29,036 bases of DNA from CAZGMC01 sp964526565 (GTDB taxonomy: Bacteria; Pseudomonadota; Alphaproteobacteria; DSM-16000; Inquilinaceae). Each line of letters starts with the position of its first letter. Position 1 is the stretch's first letter. Made by a program: the position numbers and the translations under genes. Shown one piece after another: positions 15,060 through 23,561 of the stretch. The DNA is taken from NCBI GenBank assembly GCA_964526565.1, contig CAZGMC010000054.1, forward strand, positions 1 through 29,036, written 5' to 3'. The notes under the pieces are model-generated. The model was given only the letters and a program-made list of their open reading frames with translations, was not told where the DNA came from and made no database searches.

Positions 15060-16493
15060 ATGCAGACCCGCCGCGTCGATGTCGCCGTCATCGGGGCCGG
15101 CACCGCCGGGATGAACGCGCGCCGCCAGGTCACCGAGGCCGGCAGGAGCGCGGTGATGATCGAGGCCGGGCCGTACGGCACCACCTGCGCCCGCGTCGGC
15201 TGCATGCCGTCCAAGCTGCTCATCGCCGCGGCCGAGGCGGCGCACGGCGTCGCCCATGCCGAGACCTTCGGCGTGCATGCCGGGCCGCCGCGCATCGACG
15301 GCCGTCAGGTCATGGGCCGCGTGCGCGAGCTGCGCGACGGCTTCGCCGGCGGCGTCGTCCGCCAGGTCGAAAGCCTGCCCGACGACCAGACGATCAAGGG
15401 GCAGGCCCGCTTCGTCGGCCCGGCCACCCTGGAGGTGGACGACCACACCCGCGTCGCGGCGACGGCGGTGGTCGTGGCGGCGGGCTCGACACCGTTCGTG
15501 CCGCCGCCGTTCGACACCCTGGGCAGCCACGTCCTGACCAGCGACACGATCTTCGAGCTCGACGACCTGCCGGAGAGCGTCGCCGTGATCGGCACCGGCA
15601 CCATCGCCCTGGAGCTGGGCCAGGCGCTGCACCGGCTGGGCGTGCGCACCGCCTTCTTCAACCCGTTCGACGAGTTCGGCCCGTTCACCGACCCGGCGGT
15701 GGACCGCATCGCCCGCCGCGTCCTGGGCGACGAGCTGGACGTGCACCTGAAGACGGAGATCGTGGAAGCGGTGCCCGAGGCCGACAGCGTGCGCCTGCGC
15801 TGGCGCGACGCCGGCGGCGGCGAGGGCGAGGACCGCTTTCACCGCGTGCTGGCCGCGGCCGGTCGGCGGCCCAACCTGGCGGCGCTGGACCTGGCCGCCG
15901 CCGGCCTGCCGCTCGACGACAAGGGCATGCCGCCGTGGGACCCGGACACCACCCAGTGCGGCGACGCACCCGTCTTCCTGGCGGGCGACGTCAACGGCCA
16001 CCGCCAGATCCTGCACGAGGCCGCCGATGAGGGCCGCATCGCCGGGCGCAACGCCGCCGCCTGGCCCGAGGTGACGCCGGCCGAGCGGCGCACGGCCCTG
16101 GCCATCGCCTTCACCGACCCGCAGATGGCACTGGTCGGCCAATCCTACGCCGAGCTGAACCGCGACGGGGTGGCGATCGGCGAGATCTCATACGAGCGCC
16201 AGGGCCGCGCCCGGGTGATCGCCGAGAACCGCGGCCTGGTCCGGCTCTACGCGCGGCGCGAGGGCTGCCGGCTGCTCGGTGCCGAGATGTTCGGACCGCG
16301 CGTCGAGCACATGGCCCACCTGATCGCCTGGGCAGTACAATGCCGGCTGAGCGTCCAGGAGGCGCTGCGCCTGCCGGTCTACCACCCGGTGCTGGAGGAG
16401 GGCCTGCGCACCGCCCTCATCGACCTGTCGAAGACCCTGGAGGTCGTCGGCGAGAGCCCCTGCCAGGACATGGCCGAGGCCCCCGGGCGCTGA
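15060..16493 (+). CDS. dihydrolipoamide dehydrogenase-like flavin disulfide reductase
   Basis: This 477-aa class I pyridine nucleotide-disulfide oxidoreductase has FAD and NAD(P)H domains. It has the FAD loop VAVIGAGTAGMNA, the redox-active pair in TCARVGCMPSK (Cys43 and Cys48), the second dinucleotide loop VAVIGTGTIALELG, the FAD segment VFLAGDVNG, and the dimer-interface acid-base pair in YHPVLEEGL (His442 and Glu447). All expected catalytic residues are present. It is not accompanied by E1/E2 subunits of a 2-oxoacid dehydrogenase, so its disulfide substrate is open: lipoyl protein, another thiol, or transhydrogenase-type use. The ATG at 15060 follows GGAGAGG. It lies 167 bases upstream of a Kef-type antiporter on the same strand. 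Called by family rather than as lpdA. Confidence 0.85.
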   Translation: MQTRRVDVAVIGAGTAGMNARRQVTEAGRSAVMIEAGPYGTTCARVGCMPSKLLIAAAEAAHGVAHAETFGVHAGPPRIDGRQVMGRVRELRDGFAGGVVRQVESLPDDQTIKGQARFVGPATLEVDDHTRVAATAVVVAAGSTPFVPPPFDTLGSHVLTSDTIFELDDLPESVAVIGTGTIALELGQALHRLGVRTAFFNPFDEFGPFTDPAVDRIARRVLGDELDVHLKTEIVEAVPEADSVRLRWRDAGGGEGEDRFHRVLAAAGRRPNLAALDLAAAGLPLDDKGMPPWDPDTTQCGDAPVFLAGDVNGHRQILHEAADEGRIAGRNAAAWPEVTPAERRTALAIAFTDPQMALVGQSYAELNRDGVAIGEISYERQGRARVIAENRGLVRLYARREGCRLLGAEMFGPRVEHMAHLIAWAVQCRLSVQEALRLPVYHPVLEEGLRTALIDLSKTLEVVGESPCQDMAEAPGR

Positions 16494-16660
16494 ACGCGCT
16501 GCGCTTCACCGGCTGTGGCTGTCCGTCACGGCTGTCGGCCGCGACGGCATCAAGGATTGATCGGCGCGGGCACCGTCGCCAATTGGAACATGTGTTGCGG
16601 CCTGTGTTCCAGTCTTCTGGTTCCCCTGCCGCGTCACCGGCCGATTGACGAAAATGAAAA
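16494..16660. promoter_or_regulatory. leader of antiporter gene with inverted repeat
   Basis: The gap between the flavoprotein and antiporter genes contains the inverted repeat TGGAACA - N14 - TGTTCCA (16584-16611), 50 bases before the GTG start. It could be an operator or a weak stem. No ribosome binding site is obvious ahead of the GTG, and the run gacgaaaatgaaaa precedes it. Confidence 0.3.
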
Positions 16661-18412
16661 GTGGAGACTCGCACGGCCTTGGGCGTTATCCACCAGTCCG
16701 TGTTCTTTGAAATTGCGGCGCTGCTGGGTCTGGCAGCGCTGGGCGGTGTGGTGGGGCTCGCCCTGAAGCAGCCGCTGATCGTCAGCTTCATTGCCGTCGG
16801 TATTCTTGCCGGACCGGACGCCCTGGGCTTCTTGCAGTCCGTCGACCATGTGGAACTGCTGGCCGAGATCGGCATCACCCTGCTGCTCTTTCTGGTCGGC
16901 CTCAAGCTGGACGTGCAGCTTGTGCGCACGCTCGGTGGCGTGGCCCTGGCCACCGGCCTCGGCCAGATCGTGTTCACGTCGGTGTTCGGTTTCGCGATCT
17001 GCCTGGCGCTGGGGATGGACACGGTGACCGGCGTCTACGTCGCCGTGGCGCTGACCTTTTCAAGCACGATCATCATCGTCAAGCTGCTGTCGGACAAGGG
17101 TGAGATCGATTCGCTGCACGGCCGCATCGCGCTGGGCTTCCTGATCGTCCAGGACATCGCGGTAATCGTGGCCCTGGTCGGACTGTCGGCGCTCGGCGTC
17201 GGTTCGAATGCGGCCAGTCACGGCGGCGCCGAATCCATCCAGGTCATCGCCAGCGGCGCGGTGATGCTGACCGCCATCGCGGTGTTCATGCGCTTTGTCG
17301 CCGACCGGCTGCTGAGTTGGATCGGCCGCATGCCCGACCTGCTGGTGACCTTCGCCCTGAGCTGGGCGGTGCTGCTGGCCGCGGTCAGCGAGTGGCTCGG
17401 CTTCGGCAAGGAACTGGGCGGGCTGATCGGCGGCGTGTCGCTGGCGTCCACATCGTACCGCGATGCCATGGCGTCGCGGATGACGAGCCTGCGCGACTTC
17501 CTGCTGCTGTTCTTCTTCCTCGGCCTGGGGGCCCGGTTCGAGGTCACCGGCCTGGGCGACCAGATCCCGCAGGCCGCCATACTCTCGGTATTCGTGCTGG
17601 TCGGCAACCCGCTGATCGTCCTCGCCATCATGGGCTACATGGGCTATCGGCGGCGCACCGGGTTCATGGCCGGGCTGACGGTCGCACAGATCAGCGAGTT
17701 CTCCCTGATCTTCATGGCCATGGGCCTGAGCCTCGGCCACGTCGAGCCGGGCACCGTCGGACTCGTCACCCTGATCGGGCTGGTGACCATTACCGCCTCG
17801 ACATACATGATCTACTATTCCGAGCGATTCTACCGATGGGTTGAGCGGTTCCTGCGGCCGTTCGAGCGGTCGGTGCCGCACCGCGAGCAGGTGTCGGGGG
17901 ATCCGGCGGAGCGTACCGGCGGCGCCGACATCATCCTGTTCGGACTGGGGCTGTATGGTAGAGAGATTGCGGAAGGGCTGCAGGCCAACGGACTGTCCGT
18001 CCTCGGCGTCGACTTCGATCCGGAGGCGATGACCCGCTCACGCAAACGGGGGTTTCCGGCCGTGTATGGCGAGGCCGGCGATCCCGAATTCCTGAAGACG
18101 CTGCCGCTGCACCGGGCGGGATGGGTGGTGGTCGCCATCCGCGCGCCGCAGCAGGGTCTGGCCTATCACGACTTCCGCATATCGCTGCTGCAGTCGTTGC
18201 GGGACGCCGGGTTTCAGGGACGCATCGTGGTGACGGTGACCGACGACGCCGATGCCGAAGCACTGCTCCGCGCCGGTGCGGACATGGTCATCCGGCCGCT
18301 GCGCGATGCGGCCATGCGCGCCGTCGAACGCATCATCGCCGCACCGCCGCCCGGCCCCCTGGACGAGCATGAGAGCGGCCTGTCATGGCAACCGCACACC
18401 CAGACCGGCTGA
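16661..18412 (+). CDS. Kef-type monovalent cation:proton antiporter (CPA2) with RCK/TrkA-N domain
   Basis: This inner-membrane protein of 583 aa has about 12 hydrophobic segments up to about residue 395, then a cytosolic Rossmann RCK domain beginning at GADIILFGLGLYGREIAEGL (about 420). CPA2 signatures include VGILAGPDALGF, LLFLVGLKLDVQLV, TFSSTIIIVKLLSDKGE, and GFLIVQDIAVIVALVGLSALG, which carries the conserved Gln-Asp pair. Kef systems exchange K+ for H+ and are gated through the RCK domain, in E. coli by glutathione adducts. No KefF/KefG ancillary gene is adjacent; the nearest candidate redox partner is the upstream disulfide reductase. The start is taken as GTG at 16661 but is uncertain, because the next possible start is GTG at codon 14 just before the first hydrophobic segment. 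Confidence 0.88.
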   Translation: METRTALGVIHQSVFFEIAALLGLAALGGVVGLALKQPLIVSFIAVGILAGPDALGFLQSVDHVELLAEIGITLLLFLVGLKLDVQLVRTLGGVALATGLGQIVFTSVFGFAICLALGMDTVTGVYVAVALTFSSTIIIVKLLSDKGEIDSLHGRIALGFLIVQDIAVIVALVGLSALGVGSNAASHGGAESIQVIASGAVMLTAIAVFMRFVADRLLSWIGRMPDLLVTFALSWAVLLAAVSEWLGFGKELGGLIGGVSLASTSYRDAMASRMTSLRDFLLLFFFLGLGARFEVTGLGDQIPQAAILSVFVLVGNPLIVLAIMGYMGYRRRTGFMAGLTVAQISEFSLIFMAMGLSLGHVEPGTVGLVTLIGLVTITASTYMIYYSERFYRWVERFLRPFERSVPHREQVSGDPAERTGGADIILFGLGLYGREIAEGLQANGLSVLGVDFDPEAMTRSRKRGFPAVYGEAGDPEFLKTLPLHRAGWVVVAIRAPQQGLAYHDFRISLLQSLRDAGFQGRIVVTVTDDADAEALLRAGADMVIRPLRDAAMRAVERIIAAPPPGPLDEHESGLSWQPHTQTG

Positions 18413-18422
18413 CCCGGCGCAG

Positions 18423-18441
18423 CGGCGATCCGGAATCGCCG
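18423..18441. terminator. hairpin between convergent antiporter and pdxT
   Basis: cggcgat - ccgga - atcgccg is a perfect 7-bp stem with a 5-nt loop placed exactly between the two convergent stop codons. No long U-tract follows. It is a likely bidirectional terminator, by position and symmetry. Confidence 0.45.
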
Positions 18442-18442
18442 T

Positions 18443-19144
18443 TCAGCGGGCCGCTTCCGTGTTGGCGCTGCCGCGGTAGAACCGTTCGATCAGGTCGACG
18501 AAGGCCCGATGCATCGGCGACGGGAAGGCCAGGGTCAGCTCAGGGTGGAAGGTGGTCGCCATGTATTGCGGCGTGGCCACCCAGGCCGGGTCGCCGTCGC
18601 GCTCCGCCAGCACGGCTGGAGCTGTCCGCCGGTCGTGGGCGGCAGGAGGCCGCCCCTCCAGGGGGGCGTCGTGGTCCGCAGGGACGGCCGCGATCCGGGG
18701 GCTGCGGATGAAGCTGACCGGGTAGCCGTGCACCGTGGCCTGGACGCTGTCAAGCTGGCGGCCGTAGGCGTTGCGCTCCACGGTGATGTCGAGCAGGCCG
18801 AACGAGGCCTGCGCCGGGTGCAGCACCCGCGACGCCATCAGGATCGCCCCGGCGCACACGCCCCACACCGGCATGCGGGCGAAGGCGGCACGCAGCGCCG
18901 GCTCCAGGCCGAACACGCCGATCAGGCGCAGCATGGTCGTGCTCTCGCCGCCGGGCAGGATGCAGGCGTCGATGCCGTCGAGCGCGGCGGCGGTGCGCAC
19001 CGGGCGGAACACGGCACCGGCCGCCTCCAGGTGCGGGCGGTGCGGGTCGACGCAGCCCTGCAGGGCCAGCACGCCGACGACCGGCCGCCGGCCCTGAAGG
19101 CCGTCATCCGGCCCGCTCACCGGCCCGTTCCCAGGGCCCGTCAC
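18443..19144 (-). CDS. pdxT: pyridoxal 5'-phosphate synthase glutaminase subunit PdxT
   Basis: This 233-aa class I-type glutaminase releases ammonia from glutamine and channels it to PdxS for PLP synthesis. It has VVGVLALQGCVDPH, the LPGGESTTM block, the nucleophile loop VWGVCAGAIL (Cys97), and TTFHPEL with His200 and Glu202 completing the triad. The family is usually about 190-200 aa. Here there is a roughly 20-residue N-terminal Gly/Pro extension and an Asp/Pro/Arg-rich insertion (about 157-178, HDAPLEGRPPAAHDRR) between the SPRI strand and the Gln-rich end. The start is taken as GTG at 19144, 9 bases after the pdxS stop. The leader contains a duplicated ggtgacgggccc, giving alternative GTG starts. 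It is co-transcribed with pdxS. Confidence 0.92.
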   Translation of the reverse strand: MTGPGNGPVSGPDDGLQGRRPVVGVLALQGCVDPHRPHLEAAGAVFRPVRTAAALDGIDACILPGGESTTMLRLIGVFGLEPALRAAFARMPVWGVCAGAILMASRVLHPAQASFGLLDITVERNAYGRQLDSVQATVHGYPVSFIRSPRIAAVPADHDAPLEGRPPAAHDRRTAPAVLAERDGDPAWVATPQYMATTFHPELTLAFPSPMHRAFVDLIERFYRGSANTEAAR

Positions 19145-19153
19145 CAGGGCCCG

Positions 19154-20077
19154 TCACCAGCCGCGCGCGGCCAGCCGCTGCGCCGGCTCCAGGCCGGCCA
19201 CGTCCAGGCCGCTCATCGGCGCCTCCAGGCCGCGGCTGGCCTCCAGCACCGCCGCCGGGTCCTCGTAGTGGGCCACGGCGCGGACGATGGCGCGGGCATA
19301 GCCGACCGGGTCCTGCGACTTGAAGATGCCGGAGCCGACGAACACCGACTCCGCGCCGAGCTGCATGCACAGCGCCGCGTCGGCCGGGGTCGCCACGCCG
19401 CCGGCGGCGAAGTTGGGCACCGGCAGCCGGCCCAGCCGGCGCACCGCCAGCAGCAGCTCGTACGGCGCACCGAGCTCCTTGGCCTCGGTCATCAGCTCGG
19501 CCTCGTCGGCGGCCAGCACGCGCTTGAGCTCGCGGTGGATGCGGCGCAGATGGCGCACCGCCTCGACGATGTTGCCCGTGCCCGCCTCGCCCTTGGTGCG
19601 GATCAGCGCCGCGCCCTCGCCGATGCGGCGCAGCGCCTCGGCCAGGCCGGTGGCGCCGCAGACGAACGGCACCTTGAAGGCATGCTTGTCGACGTGGTGC
19701 TCCTCATCGGCCGGGGTCAGCACCTCGCTCTCGTCGATGTAGTCGACGCCCAGCGCCTGCAGCACCTGCGCCTCGGCGAAGTGGCCGATGCGGCACTTGG
19801 CCATGACCGGGATGCTGACGGCGGCCATGATGTCCTGGATCAGCGCCGGGTCGGACATGCGGGCGACGCCGCCCTGCCTGCGGATGTCGGCCGGCACCCG
19901 CTCCAGCGCCATGACGGCCACGGCGCCGGCGTCCTCGGCGAGGCGCGCCTGGTCGGCCGTGACCACGTCCATGATGACCCCGCCCTTGAGCATTTCGGCG
20001 AGGCCGCTCTTCAGGTCGATGACCTGGGCCGGGCCACGGTCCCCGTTGGCCTGGTGCCCGCCATTCGCATCGGTCAT
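19154..20077 (-). CDS. pdxS: pyridoxal 5'-phosphate synthase lyase subunit PdxS
   Basis: This 307-aa (beta/alpha)8 subunit makes PLP from ribose 5-phosphate, glyceraldehyde 3-phosphate and ammonia supplied by PdxT. It contains KGGVIMDVVTADQARLAEDA (Asp37), MALERVPADIRRQGGVARMSDP, VMAKCRIGHFAEAQ with catalytic Lys94, IRTKGEAGTGNIVEAVRH with Lys162, PNFAAGGVATPADAALCMQLGA, and the typical LAARGW end. The start ATG at 20077 is supported by AGGAGGA upstream; a longer frame beyond it lacks homology. This is the DXP-independent route, less common in alphaproteobacteria than PdxA/PdxJ. It lies 121 bases downstream of cysK, whose product uses PLP. Confidence 0.95.
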   Translation of the reverse strand: MTDANGGHQANGDRGPAQVIDLKSGLAEMLKGGVIMDVVTADQARLAEDAGAVAVMALERVPADIRRQGGVARMSDPALIQDIMAAVSIPVMAKCRIGHFAEAQVLQALGVDYIDESEVLTPADEEHHVDKHAFKVPFVCGATGLAEALRRIGEGAALIRTKGEAGTGNIVEAVRHLRRIHRELKRVLAADEAELMTEAKELGAPYELLLAVRRLGRLPVPNFAAGGVATPADAALCMQLGAESVFVGSGIFKSQDPVGYARAIVRAVAHYEDPAAVLEASRGLEAPMSGLDVAGLEPAQRLAARGW

Positions 20078-20090
20078 CGCAATGTCCTCC

Positions 20091-20117
20091 TGGTCTTCGG
20101 CAGTCTGGTCTTCGGCA
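20091..20117. repeat. short direct repeat upstream of pdxS
   Basis: tggtcttcggca occurs at 20091-20102 and again at 20106-20117 (15-base period). It lies just upstream of the pdxS ribosome binding site and may be a simple duplication. Confidence 0.5.
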
Positions 20118-20124
20118 ACGCTGC

Positions 20125-20158
20125 CGCCGCCCCGCCGCACGACGGCGGCGGGGCGGCG
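20125..20158. terminator. strong GC hairpin between cysK and pdxS
   Basis: cgccgccccgccg and cggcggggcggcg form a perfect 13-bp stem around an 8-nt loop, 41 bases beyond the cysK stop codon and 48 bases before the pdxS ATG. It could terminate or attenuate cysK transcription before pdxST, or protect the cysK mRNA 3' end. No U-tract follows, so it is not a textbook intrinsic terminator. Confidence 0.5.
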
Positions 20159-20198
20159 AACGCCCTGCACCGGTGTCATGCCCGCGTCGGGCAGACGG

Positions 20199-21179
<981 letters not shown>

Positions 21180-21196
21180 ATTCGCCACTCCCTGTG

Positions 21197-21217
21197 TGTG
21201 AATTCATGGATTTCACA
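21197..21217. promoter_or_regulatory. candidate Rrf2-regulator operator upstream of cysK
   Basis: TGTGAA - N9 - TTCACA is an inverted repeat of 21 bases located just downstream of the predicted transcription start and 18 bases before the cysK ATG. Outer bases ctgtg (21192-21196) and cacag partly extend it. It stands next to the gene of an Rrf2 regulator, a family that binds such imperfect palindromes. Confidence 0.45.
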
Positions 21218-21228
21218 GTTGCTACCGA

Positions 21229-21256
21229 GAATTAACGCACCGCCATGCCGAGTCAA
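21229..21256 (-). promoter_or_regulatory. candidate cysK promoter
   Basis: On the minus strand TTGACT (21251-21256) and TAATTC (21229-21234) are separated by 16 bases and resemble a housekeeping -35/-10 pair. The -35 overlaps the end of the Rrf2 gene. It would start transcription near 21222, immediately ahead of the palindrome. Confidence 0.4.
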
Positions 21257-21708
21257 ATGGAAAAATCGACGCTTGAGCTGGTTTCGCGCGGGATGCCTTC
21301 GCCCTGGGCGCGACGGCACAGGTCGTCCAGGGTCAGCTCGTCGAGCCGGTTCATGATCTCTTCCTGCAGCTCCTGCCACAGCGGGCGGACGATCGCCTGC
21401 CCCAGCACCGACCCGGTCGGTTCCTCGGCCGGATCCATGCTGGACTCCATGCCGCGCACCACGCGGACGATCTCGCCGACCGTGATGCGCCGGCGTTCGC
21501 GGGCCAGGCGGTAGCCGCCGCGCGGCCCGCGCACGCCGGCCAGGATGCCCTCGCGGACGAGCTGCTGCAGCACCTGTTCCAGATAGCGGCGCGGGATGCC
21601 CTGGCGGCGCGTGATCTCGCTGGACTGCACGGGCTGGTCGCCGGCGTTGTACGCGATGTCCAGGACCGCCTCGACGGCGAACAGCACTTTCTTCGACAGA
21701 CGGAACAT
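21253..21708 (-). CDS. Rrf2-family transcriptional regulator
   Basis: This 151-aa winged-helix regulator starts MFRLSKKVLFAVEAVLDIAY, with recognition region SSEITRRQGIPRRYLEQVLQQLVREG (about 29-54) and wing VRGPRGGYRLAR (59-70). IscR-type members use three Cys to hold an Fe-S cluster. Here the only Cys is Cys131 (DDLCRRA), so a cluster like that of IscR is unlikely, and a CymR-like role in cysteine metabolism is a better guess. It sits 9 bases after dut and 73 bases before cysK, with a palindrome in the cysK leader. It may regulate cysK and perhaps pdxST. The ATG at 21708 is the natural start. Confidence 0.9.
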   Translation of the reverse strand: MFRLSKKVLFAVEAVLDIAYNAGDQPVQSSEITRRQGIPRRYLEQVLQQLVREGILAGVRGPRGGYRLARERRRITVGEIVRVVRGMESSMDPAEEPTGSVLGQAIVRPLWQELQEEIMNRLDELTLDDLCRRAQGEGIPRETSSSVDFSI

Positions 21709-21717
21709 CGCGTGTCG

Positions 21718-22209
21718 TCAATCCTCTTCCTGGTCCCGGCGGCCTGCGGCGCCGGTCGAACCGAAGCCACCGGTGCCGCGGGCGGTGGCGGGCAGCGGGT
21801 CACCGGGCCGGTCGGTGTGGTCGTCCCAGGCCACGGTGGCGTGGGCGGCGACGACCAGCTGGGCGATGCGCATGCCGCGTGTGACGGTGACGGGGTTGCG
21901 GCCCAGATTGGCCAGCACCACGGCGACCTCGCCGCGATAGTCGGCATCGATGGTGCCGGGGGTGTTGAGTACGGTCAGGCCATGCTCCAGCGCCAGGCCG
22001 GAGCGCGGCCGGATCTGGCCCTCATAGCCGGTGGGCAGGGCCAGCGCGATGCCGGTCGGCACCAGCGCCCGCGCCCCCGGTGCGATCACCATGTCGCGCG
22101 GCACCGCGGCCAGCAGGTCCATGCCGGCAGAGTGGACCGTGGCATAGGCCGGCAGCGGCAGGTTGCGCGCATGGGCCAGGCGGTGCACGGGCACGATCAC
22201 ATTGGCCAC
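21718..22209 (-). CDS. dut: deoxyuridine 5'-triphosphate nucleotidohydrolase
   Basis: This 163-aa trimeric dUTPase hydrolyses dUTP to dUMP and pyrophosphate, limiting uracil in DNA. All five family motifs are in order: AGMDLLA (28-34), RPRSGLA (67-73), GTIDADYRGEV (85-95, catalytic Asp88), RIAQLVV (114-120), and the flexible C-terminal GTGGFGSTG (145-153). The start is GTG at 22209, 4 bases after the coaBC stop, with GGAGG inside the coaBC end 9 bases upstream. The longer upstream frame is not homologous. The coaBC-dut pairing is common in bacteria. Confidence 0.95.
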   Translation of the reverse strand: MANVIVPVHRLAHARNLPLPAYATVHSAGMDLLAAVPRDMVIAPGARALVPTGIALALPTGYEGQIRPRSGLALEHGLTVLNTPGTIDADYRGEVAVVLANLGRNPVTVTRGMRIAQLVVAAHATVAWDDHTDRPGDPLPATARGTGGFGSTGAAGRRDQEED

Positions 22210-22213
22210 GGGC

Positions 22214-23458
22214 TCAGGCCTCCGCTGCGGGCGGCGTCGCCGCCGAACCGGCGAGATGGGCGGCAATGGCGGCGGCCAGGCGTTCGCCGACGGCACGCTT
22301 GCTGAGCCGTGGCCACGACTCGGCCGCCGCGCCGCCGCGGATCAGGTGGATGGTGTTGTCCGCACCGCCGAAGGTGCCGGTGGCGGCCGACACGTCGTTG
22401 GCCAGGATCCAGTCGCAGCCCTTGCGGTCCCGCTTGGTGCGGGCGTTGTCGACCACCCGCTCGGTCTCGGCAGCGAAGCCGACCACCAGCCGCGGCCGGC
22501 GCTGGCCCAGCGTGCTCAGCGTGGCCAGGATGTCGGGGTTCTCGACCAGGCGCAGGGCCGGCGGGCCGGCCGTCCCCTTCTTGATCTTGGCGCCGGCCTC
22601 GTGGGCGACGCGCCAGTCGGCGACGGCGGCGGCGCACACGGCGACATCGACCGGCAGCGCCGCCAGGCAGGCCTCCAGCATCTCGCGCGCCGTCGTCACC
22701 CGGTGCACGGCGACGCCCGGCGGGTCGGGCTCGGCGGTCGGGCCGGAGACCAGCACGGTGTCGGCGCCGGCCGCGGCCAGCGCCGCGGCTACGGCATGGC
22801 CCTGCCGGCCGGACGAGCGGTTGGCGATGAACCGCACCGGGTCGATCGGCTCGTGGGTCGGGCCGCTGGTGACCAGGGCGCGGCGGCCGGCCAGCGCCCC
22901 GTCGGCACGGGCAAGGCCGGCGAAATACGCCTCGATCGCCGCCAGGATCTCCAGCGGCTCCGCCATGCGCCCATAGCCGTACTCGCCGCACGCCATGTCG
23001 CCCTCGTTCGGGCCGACGGCCAGCACGCCGCGCGCCTTGAGCAGCGCCAGGTTGGCCCGGGTCGCCGGGTGCTGCCACATGCGCACGTTCATGGCCGGGG
23101 CGACCAGCACCGGCTTGTCGGTGGCGAGCAGCACCGTGGCGGCCAGGTCGTCGGCCATGCCGGCGGTCATGCGCGCCAGCAGGTCGGCGGTGGCCGGCGC
23201 CACGACCAGCAGGTCGGCATCGCGCGACAGCTGGATGTGGCCCATCTCGGCCTCGTCGGTCAGGGAGAACAGGTCCTGGTAGACCTTGTCCTCGCTGAGC
23301 GCGGCCAGCGACAGCGGCGTCACGAACTGGCCCCCGCCGCGCGTCAGCACGCACCGCACCGCGGCATCGCGCTCGCGCAGCCGGCGGATCAGGTCCGGTG
23401 TCTTGACGGCGGCGATGCCGCCCGCGACGATCAGCAGGACGCGTTTGCCGGAAAGCAC
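22214..23458 (-). CDS. coaBC: bifunctional phosphopantothenoylcysteine decarboxylase / phosphopantothenate-cysteine ligase
   Basis: This 414-aa enzyme carries two steps of coenzyme A synthesis. The N-terminal CoaC flavodoxin-like part has LLIVAGGIAAVKT, catalytic His74 in EMGHIQLSRDADL, the substrate motif PAMN (121-124) and the active-site Cys157 in MACGEYGYGRMAEP. The CoaB part starts near 185 with ALVTSGPTHEPIDPVRFI and ANRSSGRQG, then VCAAAVADWR and GAKIKK, which binds CTP. The start is GTG at 23458 (an in-frame TGA lies just upstream) behind AGGGG. A near-perfect inverted repeat sits 16-41 bases upstream. It heads the minus-strand block with dut, the Rrf2 regulator and cysK. Confidence 0.95.
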   Translation of the reverse strand: MLSGKRVLLIVAGGIAAVKTPDLIRRLRERDAAVRCVLTRGGGQFVTPLSLAALSEDKVYQDLFSLTDEAEMGHIQLSRDADLLVVAPATADLLARMTAGMADDLAATVLLATDKPVLVAPAMNVRMWQHPATRANLALLKARGVLAVGPNEGDMACGEYGYGRMAEPLEILAAIEAYFAGLARADGALAGRRALVTSGPTHEPIDPVRFIANRSSGRQGHAVAAALAAAGADTVLVSGPTAEPDPPGVAVHRVTTAREMLEACLAALPVDVAVCAAAVADWRVAHEAGAKIKKGTAGPPALRLVENPDILATLSTLGQRRPRLVVGFAAETERVVDNARTKRDRKGCDWILANDVSAATGTFGGADNTIHLIRGGAAAESWPRLSKRAVGERLAAAIAAHLAGSAATPPAAEA

Positions 23459-23473
23459 CGCGGGAATCCCCTG

Positions 23474-23499
23474 GAATCACAATCAGTCATTGTGGATTC
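23474..23499. promoter_or_regulatory. inverted repeat upstream of coaBC
   Basis: gaatcacaat - cagtc - attgtggattc: the 10-base left arm pairs with the right arm if one G is bulged, with a perfect inner cacaat/attgtg. It lies 16-41 bases before the coaBC GTG and could be an operator for an unknown regulator or an RNA stem in the leader. Confidence 0.4.
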
Positions 23500-23561
23500 A
23501 ACGTAATCCCCCGCAGCCCGGCGGGCAATGGGAAACTTTCCGGTACGGCACCGGCGCCCCT

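Noticed and set aside
13826..16030. Long plus-strand frame of 734 codons
   Set aside because: It crosses the transglutaminase-like gene antisense and the flavoprotein out of frame; composition is Arg/Gly/Pro-rich as expected for GC-rich shadows.
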